NCBI RefSeq assembly: GCF_020515695.1 | Contig: NZ_JAIWJA010000002.1 | Coordinates: forward strand, 744,001 to 808,000 | Source: Pseudomonas sp. MWU16-30317 | GTDB taxonomy: Bacteria > Pseudomonadota > Gammaproteobacteria > Pseudomonadales > Pseudomonadaceae | DNA length: 64,000 nucleotides | Direction: 5' to 3' | Part shown: piece by piece, positions 38,185 to 48,406 of the stretch | How the letters are laid out: each line of letters opens with the position of its first letter | How positions within the stretch are numbered: the stretch's first letter is position 1 | Made by a program: the position numbers and the translations under genes | Notes under the pieces: generated by a model | What the model was told of the DNA's origin: nothing | The model's input: only the letters and a program-made list of their open reading frames with translations | Database searches by the model: none

Positions 38185-39960
38185 ATGACCTTACTGACTT
38201 CGCGACATCGCCGCGCTCTGCGCCTGACTTTGGAGTTTGTCCGGCCTTACCGTTGGCAAACGGTGGGCGCCTTGATTGCCTTGGTCGTCACCGCCGCCAT
38301 TGCCTTGTCCATGGGGCAAGGCGTGCGCCTGCTGGTCGATCAAGGCTTCGTCACCGGTTCGCCGGAGCGCCTGAACCACGCGATCGAGGTGTTCCTGCTA
38401 TTGGTGCTGGCGCTGGCAGCTGGCACCTTTACGCGCTTCTATCTGGTGTCGTGGATCGGCGAGCGGGTGGTTGCCGATCTGCGCCGCCGGGTGTTCGATC
38501 ACCTGATCGATCTGCATCCGGGGTTCTATGAAAGCGCCCGCAGTTCGGAAATCCAGTCGCGGCTGACCGCCGACACGACCTTGCTGCAATCGGTGATCGG
38601 CTCGTCGCTGTCGCTATTCCTGCGCAACGCCTTGATGGTCATCGGCGGCATCGTGCTGTTGTTCATCACCAACCCCAAGCTCACCAGCATCGTGGTGATC
38701 GCCTTGCCGCTGGTGCTGGCACCGATCCTGATTTTCGGTCGACGCGTACGCGGGTTGTCGCGTCTGAGCCAGGATCGCATCGCCGATGTCGGCAGCTACG
38801 TCGCCGAAACCCTGGGCCAGATCAAGACCGTGCAGGCCTACAACCACCAGGCGCTGGACCGCGAGCGCTTCGCTGCCACCGTGGAAGGCGCCTTTGATAC
38901 GGCCGTCAAACGCATCCTGCAGCGTTCCTGGTTGATCACCTTGGTGATCGTGCTGGTGCTGGGGGCAGTGGCAGTGATGCTCTGGGTGGGCGGCATGGAC
39001 GTGATGGCCGGACGCATCAGCGGGGGCGAGCTGGCGGCGTTCGTGTTCTATAGTCTGATCGTCGGCACCGCGTTTGGCACCCTCAGTGAAGTGATCGGCG
39101 AACTGCAGCGTGCCGCTGGCGCTGCCGAGCGTATCGGTGAACTGCTGCAGGCGCGCAACGAGATCCATGCCCCGGTCAGCGGCCTGCGGCAACTGCCGGC
39201 CCGCGTCAGTGGTCGTCTGGAATTGCAGGATGTGCGCTTCGCCTATCCGACCCGGCTCGACAAGCCTGCGGTCGATGGCATCAGCCTGACCGTGGCCGCG
39301 GGTGAGACGCTGGCGCTGGTCGGGCCGTCGGGGGCGGGCAAGTCGACCTTGTTCGACTTGCTGCTGCGCTTCTACGATCCACAACAGGGGCAACTGCTGA
39401 TCGAAGGCGTGCCACTGCCGACCCTCGATCTCCAAGATCTGCGCCGCCACTTCGCCCTCGTATCGCAGAGCCCGGCGCTGTTTGTCGGTACGGTGGAAGA
39501 GAACATTCGTTACGGCCAAGGCAACGCCACCTTGGCGCAGATCGAGCAAGCCGCCCAAGCGGCCCACGCCCATGAGTTCATCCAGCAACTGCCACAGGGC
39601 TACCAGACGCTGCTAGGCGAGGGTGGGCAGGGATTGTCCGGCGGCCAACGCCAGCGCTTGGCGATCGCCCGGGCACTGTTGGTGGATGCACCGATTCTGT
39701 TGCTTGACGAGGCGACCAGCGCGCTCGATGCGCAAAGCGAATACCTGATTCAGCAAGCCTTGCCCACGCTGATGAAGGGCCGCACCACTCTGGTGATCGC
39801 CCATCGGCTTGCCACGGTACAGAATGCCGACCGCATCGCAGTGATCGATCAGGGGCGTCTGGTGGCGGTGGGAACTCATCGGCAGTTGCTGGACAGCAGC
39901 GAGCTGTATGCGCGGCTGGCGGCGTTGCAGTTTACAGCGGGGAGCATGCCGGGAGGCTGA
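38185..39960 (+). CDS. MsbA-like ABC exporter, fused membrane and ATPase domains
   Basis: 591 residues. Six-helix membrane domain (about 20-310, including GIVLLFITNPKLTSIVVIAL) followed by an ATPase with Walker A GPSGAGKST, signature LSGGQRQRLAIARAL, Walker B ILLLDEATSALD and the H-loop VIAHRLATV. It works as a homodimer that exports lipids, drugs or peptides; the substrate is unknown. An upstream in-frame GTG is two codons away. A REP pair follows the gene. Confidence 0.88.
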   Translation: MTLLTSRHRRALRLTLEFVRPYRWQTVGALIALVVTAAIALSMGQGVRLLVDQGFVTGSPERLNHAIEVFLLLVLALAAGTFTRFYLVSWIGERVVADLRRRVFDHLIDLHPGFYESARSSEIQSRLTADTTLLQSVIGSSLSLFLRNALMVIGGIVLLFITNPKLTSIVVIALPLVLAPILIFGRRVRGLSRLSQDRIADVGSYVAETLGQIKTVQAYNHQALDRERFAATVEGAFDTAVKRILQRSWLITLVIVLVLGAVAVMLWVGGMDVMAGRISGGELAAFVFYSLIVGTAFGTLSEVIGELQRAAGAAERIGELLQARNEIHAPVSGLRQLPARVSGRLELQDVRFAYPTRLDKPAVDGISLTVAAGETLALVGPSGAGKSTLFDLLLRFYDPQQGQLLIEGVPLPTLDLQDLRRHFALVSQSPALFVGTVEENIRYGQGNATLAQIEQAAQAAHAHEFIQQLPQGYQTLLGEGGQGLSGGQRQRLAIARALLVDAPILLLDEATSALDAQSEYLIQQALPTLMKGRTTLVIAHRLATVQNADRIAVIDQGRLVAVGTHRQLLDSSELYARLAALQFTAGSMPGG

Positions 39961-39962
39961 AG

Positions 39963-40046
39963 GCGTCTTCGCGAGCAAGCGTGCTCCCACAGGTTCAAGA
40001 CGCGAGAACGGGTTGTACTGTGGGAGCAATGCGTGCGCTCGAAGGA
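39963..40046. repeat. inverted pair of REP elements
   Basis: Two REP-like units face each other: CTTCGCGAGCAAGCGTGCTC and, about 30 bp on, TGTGGGAGCAATGCGTGCGC. They lie between the ABC exporter and ppnP, a usual position for such Pseudomonas repeats. Confidence 0.6.
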
Positions 40047-40072
40047 GCCATTCGCATCAACCTGACATCAGA

Positions 40073-40357
40073 TCAGTCGCGATATTCACACAGGTAGGCG
40101 GTATCGACTTCGACTTTCAGCTGGAACTTGCTGTTGGCCGGTACGTTGAACTTGCTGCCCGCCGCGAACACTTCCCAATCATTGCCATCTGGCAGCTTGA
40201 CGGTCAGGGCACCGGACACAACATGCATGATTTCACGTTGAGCCGTGCCGAATTCGTATTCACCAGGAGCCATCACGCCGACAGTGGCCGGACCTTCAGC
40301 GGTACCGAAAGCGATCGATTTCACGGTGCCATCGAAGTATTCGTTGACTTTGAACAT
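40073..40357 (-). CDS. ppnP: pyrimidine/purine nucleoside phosphorylase PpnP
   Basis: 94 residues, one cupin barrel (formerly DUF1255): [20 protein letters not shown], then [20 protein letters not shown] and [20 protein letters not shown]. PpnP splits diverse nucleosides with phosphate. Its REIMHVVSG and KLPDG segments match the family well. Single gene, convergent with the upstream ABC exporter. Confidence 0.92.
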   Translation of the reverse strand: MFKVNEYFDGTVKSIAFGTAEGPATVGVMAPGEYEFGTAQREIMHVVSGALTVKLPDGNDWEVFAAGSKFNVPANSKFQLKVEVDTAYLCEYRD

Positions 40358-40418
40358 GGGGCATCTCCGGGTAGATGGGCCAAAAGGGTGGCCAGTATGC
40401 CCAAGGAGGCTGGGGCCG

Positions 40419-40976
40419 TCATCCGCTTTTGAACAGGTCCGGCAATGCCAGCGGCAGCAGGCGAGCGGTGTTGCGGGCATCTTCCAAGGCGCGATGCTGC
40501 TGCCCGTTGAAGTGCAGGCCAGCCAGTTGCAAGGCGGTATTGAGTCCCGTGGGCCGCTGCAACTTCCGAGCCTTGGCGAAGCGCTGCTTGAGGTTGATAT
40601 GAGGGACTTTGGCCAGCAGGCTGTCGATCCCGTGCTGTTGCCAGGCCAGCACGAATTGCTGACGATCGTAGTCACCCCAGCTCACCCAGGCTTCGATCTC
40701 GCCGGCGAAGCGTTGCAGCCAACGTTCGAAGGTCGGCCAGACCTCCAGCAGTGGCGCCGCCGTATCGATGTTGGCTTGGGAAATGTGCGTCAATTCGCGG
40801 CAGAAACTGGTCAGATGCGGCCTTCGCTGTGGCTTCACGAACCGCTGGAAATGATCCAGTTCACGGCCATCGCGGTTGACCAGGCTGGCACCCAGCTCGA
40901 TGATTTCCATTTCGGCGACCGGCCAGCCTCCCTCATCGGTGGTGGCTTCCAGATCGATAACCAGCCAATACGGCAT
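40419..40976 (-). CDS. DEDDh 3'-5' exonuclease (ERI1/KapD-like)
   Basis: 185 residues from the ATG that has GGAG nine bases upstream. [17 protein letters not shown] holds the Asp/Glu pair, [12 protein letters not shown] the Exo II region, [12 protein letters not shown] the second Asp, and [16 protein letters not shown] the His-x4-Asp of a DEDDh nuclease. Relatives trim RNA 3' ends; the cellular substrate is unknown. Confidence 0.88.
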   Translation of the reverse strand: MPYWLVIDLEATTDEGGWPVAEMEIIELGASLVNRDGRELDHFQRFVKPQRRPHLTSFCRELTHISQANIDTAAPLLEVWPTFERWLQRFAGEIEAWVSWGDYDRQQFVLAWQQHGIDSLLAKVPHINLKQRFAKARKLQRPTGLNTALQLAGLHFNGQQHRALEDARNTARLLPLALPDLFKSG

Positions 40977-41076
40977 GGCACACTCCAAGGCGATGGGCTG
41001 ATGGATCATAAGGCTGCTTGAGCGTAGAGCCTAGCCCCGAGCCGCAGTTCCCTGTGCCAGTTGTGTATCGGGTGTT

Positions 41077-41100
41077 GTGCCACGCTCCGGAGCGCGGCAC
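41077..41100. repeat. 24-nt palindrome upstream of a binding-protein gene
   Basis: GTGCC-A-CGCTC-CG-GAGCG-C-GGCAC: two perfectly paired 5-bp segments separated by one mismatch. No T-tract follows, so it may be a protein-binding palindrome or a weak terminator. Confidence 0.4.
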
Positions 41101-41198
41101 TATCGTTCCTGAATCAGTACGGTTGTGGCGTTTTGATATTGTCTGGCGCCATAAAAACGCCTAGATTTAGTGCCCTCACTCTAGCCCAGGTTCCTCTC

Positions 41199-42041
41199 GT
41201 GCAGCTCAGCTCTCTGCGTGTCGCCCAAGTTGCGCTGTTCTGGTTATCCGCGACCTTCTTCAGCCTGCCTGCCGTAGCACAGCAAGAGGTGCGTATCGGG
41301 GCCGCGCATTTTCCACCCTATACCGTGCGTCCGGAGAGCGGCGCCGACACCGGATTGCTGCCCGAGATGGTGGCCGCGCTCAATCAATTGCAGAGTGACT
41401 ACCACTTCGTCGTGGTGCCGACCGCCTTGCCGCGGCGCTTCCAGGACTTGAAGCAGGGGCGGATCGACCTGGCCATCTTCGAGAACCCGCAATGGGGCTG
41501 GCAGGAAATCGACCACATCAATGTGGATCTGGGCCTGGAGGATGCCGAAGTGTTCGTGGCGCTGCGCAAGGACGGCCGTGGCCAAGGGTATTTCGACAGC
41601 CTGGCCGGCAAGCGTCTGGCGCTGTTCAGTGGTTATCACTACGCCTTTGCCGGTTTCGATGCCGATCCGAGCTGGCTGGCCAGCCACTTCGACGCGACCC
41701 TGACCTATTCCCACGACAGCAACCTGTTGATGGTGCTGCGCGGGCGAGTCGACATCGCGCCCATCACTCGCTCATTCCTGACCGACTACCTGGCGCATAA
41801 CCCCGAGGCGGCCGACAAGCTGATGATGTCCGAGCGCGTCGACCAGATCTACCACCACTATGCGATCTTGCGCCCGGGCGCACCGATCAGTGCCGAGGCG
41901 CTGCGCGGGTATTTCCAGCAGTTGCATGCCAATGGCGACTTGCAGCGCATATTTCAGCCGTTGCGGATCTCGGTGCTGCCGATGCCGGGCCTGTCGGCCC
42001 CGATGACGTCTGTGCCGAAATCGAAGGCTGCCAGCGAATAG
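41199..42041 (+). CDS. periplasmic solute-binding protein, transporter-type
   Basis: 280 residues from the GTG chosen to begin a normal signal peptide ([20 protein letters not shown], cleavage after AVA). An in-frame extension of 46 residues upstream is rejected. The mature part ([68 protein letters not shown]) is an SBP type 3 fold. No transport partners nearby. Its last 88 bp overlap the 3' end of lpxH on the other strand. Confidence 0.78.
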   Translation: MQLSSLRVAQVALFWLSATFFSLPAVAQQEVRIGAAHFPPYTVRPESGADTGLLPEMVAALNQLQSDYHFVVVPTALPRRFQDLKQGRIDLAIFENPQWGWQEIDHINVDLGLEDAEVFVALRKDGRGQGYFDSLAGKRLALFSGYHYAFAGFDADPSWLASHFDATLTYSHDSNLLMVLRGRVDIAPITRSFLTDYLAHNPEAADKLMMSERVDQIYHHYAILRPGAPISAEALRGYFQQLHANGDLQRIFQPLRISVLPMPGLSAPMTSVPKSKAASE

Positions 42042-42733
42042 CCTTGTTCGTCGACCTGCAACGCCCAGCCTTGCCGATCCCAGTCTCCCAGCACGATGCG
42101 CCGGGCAGGTTGGTCGGCCACCGTCAGCTTGTGAATCGCCGGGCGGTGGGTGTGGCCGTGAATCAGGGTGTCGACGCCGTATTGCTGCATGATCCGCGGT
42201 ACTTCTTCGGCGGTGACATCGACGATGTCGTTGGCTTTCATGCGCGTCTGCGCCTTGCTTTCGCTACGCAGCTTGCGCGCGAGCTTGTGACGCGTGCGCA
42301 GCGGCAGGTGGCGCAATATCCACAAGGTGATGGGATGGCGCAAATAGCGCCGCAGGCGCATATAGGCTTCGTCACGGGTGCACAGGCTGTCGCCGTGCAT
42401 CAGCAGCACCGGCTGACCGTTGAAGTCGACCCGGGTCGGATCCTCCAGCAGGGTGCAGCCCGCCGCCTTGCAGAACGCCTTGCCCAGCAGAAAGTCGCGG
42501 TTGCCGTGCATGAGGAAAATGGTCACGCCGCTGTCCGCCAACGACCGCAGCGCGGCGCAGATGGACTGTTGATAGGGCGTCATGGCGTCGTCGCCGATCC
42601 AGGCTTCGAAAAAGTCGCCGAGGATATACAACGCGCTGGCCGCGCGGGCGCGGCCAGCGAGGAAGTCAAGAAACGCCCGGGTAATGTCCGGGCGTTCTTC
42701 TTGCAGGTGCAGATCGGAGATCAGCAGTATCAC
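41954..42733 (-). CDS. lpxH: UDP-2,3-diacylglucosamine diphosphatase
   Basis: 259 residues. Metallophosphatase motifs: [41 protein letters not shown] and IHGHTHRPA. LpxH hydrolyses UDP-diacylglucosamine to lipid X in lipid A synthesis at the inner membrane. The C-terminus is about 20 residues longer than usual (ending [14 protein letters not shown]) and overlaps the convergent binding-protein gene. Start overlaps the ppiB stop as ATGA, so the two are coupled. Confidence 0.94.
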   Translation of the reverse strand: MILLISDLHLQEERPDITRAFLDFLAGRARAASALYILGDFFEAWIGDDAMTPYQQSICAALRSLADSGVTIFLMHGNRDFLLGKAFCKAAGCTLLEDPTRVDFNGQPVLLMHGDSLCTRDEAYMRLRRYLRHPITLWILRHLPLRTRHKLARKLRSESKAQTRMKANDIVDVTAEEVPRIMQQYGVDTLIHGHTHRPAIHKLTVADQPARRIVLGDWDRQGWALQVDEQGYSLAAFDFGTDVIGADRPGIGSTEIRNG

Positions 42734-43233
42734 TCAATGATCTCGGCGCTTTCGATGACAACGTCTTCGACTGGAACGTCCTGGTGGCCGTTCTTGCCAG
42801 AAGTCTTCACACCCTTGATCGCGTCGACGACCTCAGTGCCTTCGGTGACCTTACCGAACACCGCGTAGCCCCAGCCCTGGGTGTTCTTGGCGGTGTGGTT
42901 GAGGAAACTGTTGTCGCCAACGTTGATGAAGAACTGCGCCGAGGCCGAATGCGGCTCCATGGTGCGGGCCATGGCGACGGTGTACTTGTTGTTTTCCAGG
43001 CCGTTATCGGCTTCGTTCTGGATGCTTGGACGCTTGTCTTTCTTTTCCTGCATGCCAGGCTCGAAACCGCCGCCCTGGATCATGAAGTTGCCGATGACGC
43101 GGTGGAACACGGTGTTGCTGTAATGACCGGCCTTCACGTATTCGATGAAGTTGGCCACGGTGATCGGGGCTTTTTCGGCATTCAGTTCAATGACGATAGC
43201 GCCGTGGTTGGTGTTGAGTTTGACTTGAGTCAT
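42730..43233 (-). CDS. ppiB: cytoplasmic peptidyl-prolyl isomerase B
   Basis: 167 residues, a single cyclophilin domain without signal peptide: [58 protein letters not shown]. It speeds cis-trans isomerisation of proline bonds. Coupled to lpxH by a 4-bp overlap and divergent from glnS. Confidence 0.95.
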   Translation of the reverse strand: MTQVKLNTNHGAIVIELNAEKAPITVANFIEYVKAGHYSNTVFHRVIGNFMIQGGGFEPGMQEKKDKRPSIQNEADNGLENNKYTVAMARTMEPHSASAQFFINVGDNSFLNHTAKNTQGWGYAVFGKVTEGTEVVDAIKGVKTSGKNGHQDVPVEDVVIESAEIIE

Positions 43234-43447
43234 TGGGAAAATTCGCTCTTGTTGAAGAATTCAGTAGTGCTGACGCGCAGTCTAGCGTTCGGGATACGCT
43301 TTTGGCGGCGGTTTTTTCCGCTTGTCGCGCAATAAGGCGTCAGATTGTCGGCCGCGGCCTGTCAGGTGCCGGAGCGCTTGGGCTATGATACGGGCTTTGA
43401 TTTGGTCGGCCTACCCTGGCCGCGCACTCGCATCGTTCAAGGATCCC

Positions 43448-45154
43448 ATGAGCAAGCCTACTGCCGACACCGCTCCCAACGCCGCCGCCAAGGCCGGCCC
43501 TGCCGTCCCGACCAACTTCCTGCGCCCGATCGTGCAGGCTGACCTGGATTCGGGCAAGCACACCGGCATCGTCACGCGTTTTCCACCCGAGCCCAACGGC
43601 TACCTGCACATTGGCCACGCCAAGTCGATCTGCGTCAACTTCGGCCTTGCCCAGGAGTTCGGCGGCCAGTGCAACCTGCGCTTCGACGACACCAACCCGG
43701 CCAAGGAAGACCAGGAGTACATCGACTCCATCAAGGCCGACATCCAGTGGCTGGGCTTCCAGTGGGCCGGTGAAGAGCGCTATGCCTCGCAGTATTTCGA
43801 CCAGTTGCACGACTGGGCGGTCGAGCTGATCAAGGCTGGCCTGGCCTATGTCGACGACCTCACCCCCGAGCAGGCCCGCGAATACCGCGGCAACCTCACC
43901 GAGCCTGGCAAGAACAGCCCGTTCCGCGAGCGTTCGGTCGAAGAGAGCCTGGACCTGTTCGCGCGCATGAAGGCCGGCGAATTCGCCGACGGCGCCCGCG
44001 TGCTGCGTGCCAAGATCGACATGGCCTCGCCGAACATGAACCTGCGCGATCCGATCCTGTACCGCATCCGTCACGCCCATCACCACCAGACCGGCGACAA
44101 GTGGTGCATCTACCCCAACTATGACTTCACCCACGGTCAGTCGGACGCCATCGAAGGCATCACCCATTCGATCTGCACCCTGGAATTCGAAGGCCATCGC
44201 CCGCTGTATGACTGGTTCCTCGACAACCTGTCGGTGCCGTCCAAGCCGCGCCAGTACGAGTTCTCGCGCCTCAACCTGAGCTACACCGTGACCAGCAAGC
44301 GCAAGCTCAAGCAGTTGGTGGACGAGAAGCACGTCAGCGGTTGGGATGACCCGCGCATGTCCACGCTCAGCGGTTTCCGCCGTCGTGGCTACACGCCTGA
44401 GGCGATTCGCAGCTTCTGCGAAATGATCGGCACCAACCGTTCCGACGGCGTGGTGGATTTCGGCATGCTTGAATTCAGCATCCGTGACGACCTCGACCGT
44501 AATGCGCCACGCGCGATGTGCGTACTGCGGCCGCTCAAGGTAGTGATCACCAATTATCCGCAAGGCCAGGTCGAACACCTCGAACTGCCGCGCCACCCCA
44601 AGGAAGACATGGGCGTGCGCGCCTTGCCGTTCGAGCGGGAGATCTATATCGACCGCGACGACTTCATGGAGGAGCCGCCAAAAGGCTACAAGCGCCTCGA
44701 GCCGGGCGGTGAAGTGCGCCTGCGTGGCAGCTACGTGATCCGCGCCGACGAGGCCGTCAAGGATACCGATGGCAACATCGTCGAGCTGCGCTGCTCCTAC
44801 GATCCTGACACCCTGGGCAAGAACCCCGAGGGTCGCAAGGTCAAGGGCGTGATCCACTGGGTGCCGGCCGCCGCCAGCGTCGAGTGCGAAGTGCGCCTTT
44901 ACGAGCGCCTGTTCCGCTCGCCGAACCCGGAAAAGGCCGCCGAAGGCCAGACTTTCCTGGACAACATCAACCCCGAATCCCTGCTGGTGCTCAGCGGTTG
45001 TCGTGCCGAGCCGTCGTTGGCGAACGCCGCGCCGGAAGACCGCTTCCAGTTCGAGCGCGAAGGTTATTTCTGCGCCGACCTGAAAGACTCGCAACCCGGT
45101 CGTCCGGTATTCAACCGTACCGTTACCCTGCGTGATTCGTGGGGCCAGAGCTAA
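43448..45154 (+). CDS. glnS: glutaminyl-tRNA synthetase
   Basis: 568 residues. Class I signature [16 protein letters not shown] and the KMSKS-type loop [10 protein letters not shown] are intact, with the specificity region [19 protein letters not shown] and a C-terminal two-barrel anticodon-binding domain. It charges tRNA-Gln in the cytoplasm. An upstream in-frame extension is rejected because family homology begins near this ATG. cysS follows 9 bp after the stop and is probably co-transcribed. Confidence 0.96.
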   Translation: MSKPTADTAPNAAAKAGPAVPTNFLRPIVQADLDSGKHTGIVTRFPPEPNGYLHIGHAKSICVNFGLAQEFGGQCNLRFDDTNPAKEDQEYIDSIKADIQWLGFQWAGEERYASQYFDQLHDWAVELIKAGLAYVDDLTPEQAREYRGNLTEPGKNSPFRERSVEESLDLFARMKAGEFADGARVLRAKIDMASPNMNLRDPILYRIRHAHHHQTGDKWCIYPNYDFTHGQSDAIEGITHSICTLEFEGHRPLYDWFLDNLSVPSKPRQYEFSRLNLSYTVTSKRKLKQLVDEKHVSGWDDPRMSTLSGFRRRGYTPEAIRSFCEMIGTNRSDGVVDFGMLEFSIRDDLDRNAPRAMCVLRPLKVVITNYPQGQVEHLELPRHPKEDMGVRALPFEREIYIDRDDFMEEPPKGYKRLEPGGEVRLRGSYVIRADEAVKDTDGNIVELRCSYDPDTLGKNPEGRKVKGVIHWVPAAASVECEVRLYERLFRSPNPEKAAEGQTFLDNINPESLLVLSGCRAEPSLANAAPEDRFQFEREGYFCADLKDSQPGRPVFNRTVTLRDSWGQS

Positions 45155-45163
45155 GGATTCGTC

Positions 45164-46546
45164 GTGCTGACCATTTACAACACGCTCACCAAGAGCAAAG
45201 AAGTCTTCAAACCGCTGGATGGCAACAAGGTGCGGATGTACGTGTGCGGCATGACCGTGTACGACTTCTGCCACCTGGGTCACGGTCGCAGCATGGTCGC
45301 CTTTGATCTGGTCACCCGCTGGCTGCGTTTCAGCGGCTACGAGCTGACGTATGTGCGCAACATCACCGACATCGATGACAAGATCATCAACCGTGCGCGG
45401 GACAATGGCGAGACGTTCGACGCCCTGACCGCGCGCATGATCGACGCGATGCACGAAGACGAAGCGCGCCTCAACATCCTGCCACCGGACCTGGAGCCGC
45501 GTGCCACCGATCATATCCCTGGCATGCACGCCATGATCCAGACCTTGATCGACAAGGACTACGCCTACGCGCCGGGCAACGGCGATGTCTATTACCGGGT
45601 CGGCAAGTTCGTCGGCTACGGCAAGCTGTCGCGCAAGAAGATTGAAGACCTGCGCATCGGTGCCCGTATCGAGGTCGACGAGGCCAAGCACGATCCGCTG
45701 GATTTCGTCCTGTGGAAGGGCGTCAAGCCCGGCGAGCCGAGTTGGGAATCGCCTTGGGGGCCTGGGCGTCCCGGCTGGCACATCGAATGCTCGGTGATGT
45801 CGACCTGCTGCCTGGGCGACACCTTCGACATCCACGGCGGAGGCAATGATCTGGAGTTCCCGCATCACGAGAACGAAATCGCCCAGAGCGAGGCGGCCAC
45901 CGGCAAGCCGTACGCCAACGCCTGGATGCATTGCGGGATGATCCGCATCAATGGCGAGAAGATGTCCAAGTCGTTGAACAACTTCTTCACCATCCGCGAC
46001 GTGCTGGAAAAGTATCACCCGGAAGTGGTGCGCTACCTGCTGGTATCGAGCCACTATCGCAGCTCGATCAACTATTCCGAGGACAGCCTGAAGGAATCCA
46101 AAGGCGCTCTGGAACGCTTCTACCATGCCCTGCGCGGGTTACCCCGTGTAGAGCCGGTCGGCGGGCAGTCGTATATCGAGCGCTTCACTCAGGCGATGAA
46201 CGACGACTTCGGTACGCCGGAAGCCTGTGCGGTGCTGTTCGACATGGTGCGCGAAATCAATCGTCTGCGTGAGGGCGACGAGGTGGCGGCGGCCGGGCTG
46301 GCAGCGCGGTTGCGCGAGCTGGCAGGAGTGCTGGGCGTGTTGCAGATGGACGCCGAGGACTTTCTCAAGGCGGGCGCTGAAGGTCGGGTCGATGCCGAGC
46401 AGGTCGAGGCATTGATCGAGGCGCGTCTGGCTGCACGTGCAGGCAAGAACTGGGCTGAGTCGGACCGGATCCGTGATGAGCTGACTGCATTGGGCGTCGT
46501 GCTTGAAGACAGTAAAGGCGGCACGACCTGGCGGTTGGCGGACTGA
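45164..46546 (+). CDS. cysS: cysteinyl-tRNA synthetase
   Basis: 460 residues from a GTG with AAGGA upstream. Zinc ligands include Cys28 ([18 protein letters not shown], which also holds the HIGH-type motif) and the region [20 protein letters not shown], then [20 protein letters not shown] is the KMSKS loop. Charges tRNA-Cys. It ends before a large palindrome shared with convergent folD. Confidence 0.96.
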   Translation: MLTIYNTLTKSKEVFKPLDGNKVRMYVCGMTVYDFCHLGHGRSMVAFDLVTRWLRFSGYELTYVRNITDIDDKIINRARDNGETFDALTARMIDAMHEDEARLNILPPDLEPRATDHIPGMHAMIQTLIDKDYAYAPGNGDVYYRVGKFVGYGKLSRKKIEDLRIGARIEVDEAKHDPLDFVLWKGVKPGEPSWESPWGPGRPGWHIECSVMSTCCLGDTFDIHGGGNDLEFPHHENEIAQSEAATGKPYANAWMHCGMIRINGEKMSKSLNNFFTIRDVLEKYHPEVVRYLLVSSHYRSSINYSEDSLKESKGALERFYHALRGLPRVEPVGGQSYIERFTQAMNDDFGTPEACAVLFDMVREINRLREGDEVAAAGLAARLRELAGVLGVLQMDAEDFLKAGAEGRVDAEQVEALIEARLAARAGKNWAESDRIRDELTALGVVLEDSKGGTTWRLAD

Positions 46547-46571
46547 TTCGCAGACACGCGCCTTGGCACTT

Positions 46572-46629
46572 TGGAAGCGGGCTCTGCCCGCGAAGCTGTT
46601 AACGGCTTCGCGGGCAGAGCCCGCTTCCA
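46572..46629. repeat. 58-nt perfect palindrome between cysS and folD
   Basis: Two 25-base arms (46572-46596 and 46605-46629), each reading TGGAAGCGGGCTCTGCCCGC plus CGAAGC or its complement, surround the loop TGTTAACG. It is two REP-type units head to head and would form a strong RNA hairpin on either strand, most likely stopping or protecting both convergent transcripts. Confidence 0.85.
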
Positions 46630-46641
46630 CATAGGAGTGCG

Positions 46642-47499
46642 TTACTCCGCGTGCAGGGTCTCTGCGGCGTACAAGGTATTTTCCAGCAAGCAGGCGCGGG
46701 TCATCGGCCCGACGCCACCCGGTACGGGCGTGATCCAGCCAGCACGGGGCAGGGCGGTTTCGTACACCACGTCACCGACCAGCTTGCCGTCGGCCTGACG
46801 GTTGATGCCGACGTCGATCACGATCGCGCCTTCCTTGATCCATTCCCCCTTGACCAGCCCCGGCTTGCCGGCAGCGACCACCACCAGGTCGGCGCGTCCG
46901 ACATGGCCGGCCAGGTCCTGGGTGAAGCGGTGCGTCACGGTGACGGTGCAGCCCGCCAGCAGCAGTTCCATGGCCATCGGCCGACCAACGATGTTTGAGG
47001 CACCCACCACCACGGCGTTCATCCCGTACAGATCCTGACCGGTGCTCGCCAGCAGGGTCATGATGCCTTTGGGTGTGCATGGGCGCAGCAGTGGAATGCG
47101 CTGCGCCAGGCGGCCGACGTTGTAAGGATGGAAACCATCGACGTCTTTGTCCGGGCGGATGCGCTCGAGCAGCAACGAGGCATCCAGATGGGCTGGCAGC
47201 GGCAGTTGCAGCAGGATGCCATCTATATCGGCGTCATCGTTGAGGCGGTCGATCAGTTCGGTCAGGGCCTGCTGAGTCGTCTCGCTGGGCAGGTCGTATG
47301 CCTGGGACAGGAAACCGACCTCTTCGCAATCCTTGCGCTTGTGCGACACGTAGACCTGAGAGGCTGGGTCGGTGCCCACCAGTATCACTGCCAGGCCCGG
47401 AGTGCGCAGCCCTTGCTGGCGGCGCTCGTCGACACGATGAGCGATCTGCTGGCGCAGGCTGGCGGCGATTGCCTTGCCGTCGATAAGTAGTGCAGTCAT
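46642..47499 (-). CDS. folD: bifunctional methylenetetrahydrofolate dehydrogenase / cyclohydrolase
   Basis: 285 residues. [20 protein letters not shown] with KRKDCEE holds the catalytic Tyr and Lys; [14 protein letters not shown] near the C-terminus and [18 protein letters not shown] (NADP site) are family signatures. It converts 5,10-methylene-THF to 10-formyl-THF for purine and formyl-Met synthesis. Convergent with cysS. Confidence 0.96.
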   Translation of the reverse strand: MTALLIDGKAIAASLRQQIAHRVDERRQQGLRTPGLAVILVGTDPASQVYVSHKRKDCEEVGFLSQAYDLPSETTQQALTELIDRLNDDADIDGILLQLPLPAHLDASLLLERIRPDKDVDGFHPYNVGRLAQRIPLLRPCTPKGIMTLLASTGQDLYGMNAVVVGASNIVGRPMAMELLLAGCTVTVTHRFTQDLAGHVGRADLVVVAAGKPGLVKGEWIKEGAIVIDVGINRQADGKLVGDVVYETALPRAGWITPVPGGVGPMTRACLLENTLYAAETLHAE

Positions 47500-47599
47500 G
47501 ACGCGTGATTAACCATCAAGAGGGAGAAAAATGTGCGCGCATTCTCGCATGTCACAGGCCGAGGGCAAAGGCGCTTGGTCTGCATATTCCGCTAACCCC

Positions 47600-47657
47600 T
47601 TAAATAAAATCAGTTTTTTTTAAAAAAGAGTTGACGACCTTTCGGCTCGCCTATAAC
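47600..47657 (+). promoter_or_regulatory. promoter of the tRNA operon with AT-rich UP region
   Basis: TTGACG (47631-47636) and TATAAC (47652-47657) with a short 15-bp spacer. About 30 bp of almost pure A/T (47600-47630) precedes it as an UP element. Start would be near 47664, giving a 120-nt leader before tRNA-Arg. Confidence 0.6.
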
Positions 47658-47782
47658 ATTCGTCGCACTTGTCGGGCAGGGCCTAGCACTGGTTAAACAG
47701 GTCGACAGGGTTGAGGCTTCAACAGCTCGATCAGGTTTGCTAAAGCTCTTGATTTTCGCTCTTCGGAACGTTGATCAAACAA

Positions 47783-47859
47783 GCGCCCGTAGCTCAGCTG
47801 GATAGAGCATCCGCCTTCTAAGCGGATGGTCGCAGGTTCGAGTCCTGCCGGGTGCGCCA
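47783..47859 (+). tRNA. tRNA-Arg (anticodon TCT)
   Basis: 77 nt with encoded CCA. Acceptor GCGCCCG pairs with CGGGTGC (one G-U); anticodon stem TCCGC/GCGGA around loop CTTCTAA; T-arm GCAGGTTCGAGTCCTGC. All arms canonical. First tRNA of the operon. Confidence 0.95.
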
Positions 47860-47891
47860 TTAGGCAGCTTTGGCACAAGTAAATGCAATAT

Positions 47892-47968
47892 GGTGGGCGT
47901 AGCTCAGTTGGTAGAGCACAGGATTGTGACTCCTGTTGTCGTGGGTTCGATCCCCATCGTCCACCCCA
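47892..47968 (+). tRNA. tRNA-His (anticodon GTG)
   Basis: 77 nt including the His-specific extra 5' G (-1) opposite C73, and CCA. Anticodon loop ATTGTGACT; T-arm GTGGGTTCGATCCCCAT. 32 nt after tRNA-Arg. Confidence 0.95.
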
Positions 47969-48029
47969 TATTCGAAAAGAAGGCGCCTGATTTTAACGAA
48001 TCCGGCGCCTTTGTTTTAAAAGCTTTACC

Positions 48030-48114
48030 GCGGATGTGGTGGAATTGGTAGACACACTGGATTTAGGTTCCAGCGCCGAAAGGTGTGAGAGTTCGAGTCT
48101 CTCCGTCCGCACCA
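48030..48114 (+). tRNA. tRNA-Leu (anticodon TAG)
   Basis: 85 nt with a long variable arm (CGCCGAAAGGTGT) and CCA. Anticodon stem CTGGA/TCCAG around loop TTTAGGT. Reads CUA and related Leu codons. Followed by an intrinsic terminator. Confidence 0.95.
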
Positions 48115-48127
48115 GTCAGTAGAAAGC

Positions 48128-48178
48128 AAGCCCCGAATTTCCTGAGGCCTCACGGCTCCAAGATCGGGGCTTTTTTTC
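48128..48178 (+). terminator. terminator of the tRNA operon
   Basis: AAGCCCCGA and TCGGGGCTT pair over a 26-nt loop that itself contains GAGGCC/GGCTC pairing, followed by seven T. Begins 14 nt after tRNA-Leu. Confidence 0.85.
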
Positions 48179-48260
48179 GCCTTGATTTCGGGTCTGTGAG
48201 AAAGGATGTAGGTGAAGGCGCTATGGATCGTAGCGCGCTCCATCAGGCACAGAAGCCCCG

Positions 48261-48301
48261 CCAAGCTGCGTTCCACCAAGCTGCGTTCCACCAATCTGCA
48301 G
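48261..48301. repeat. short tandem repeat, 15-bp unit
   Basis: CCAAGCTGCGTTCCA occurs twice back to back (48261-48290) and a degenerate third unit, CCAATCTGCAGTAGG, follows. No coding or regulatory role can be seen. Confidence 0.7.
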
Positions 48302-48365
48302 TAGGCCGAACGCTTCGCTGATGCCTTGGCCTGTCTTCGGGCGGGGCGCTGATACACAGATCATG

Positions 48366-48392
48366 AAAAACCCGCCGAGGCGGGTTTTTTTT
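48366..48392 (-). terminator. terminator downstream of lpxO
   Basis: AAAAACCCGCC-GA-GGCGGGTTTTTTTT, bidirectional, 15 bp past the lpxO stop on the minus strand. Confidence 0.85.
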
Positions 48393-48406
48393 GGGGTTGC
48401 ATTGGG

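Noticed and set aside
43340..46126. 928-codon minus-strand frame opposite glnS and cysS
   Set aside because: Antisense shadow of two well-conserved synthetase genes; spans their intergenic gap without any start signal.
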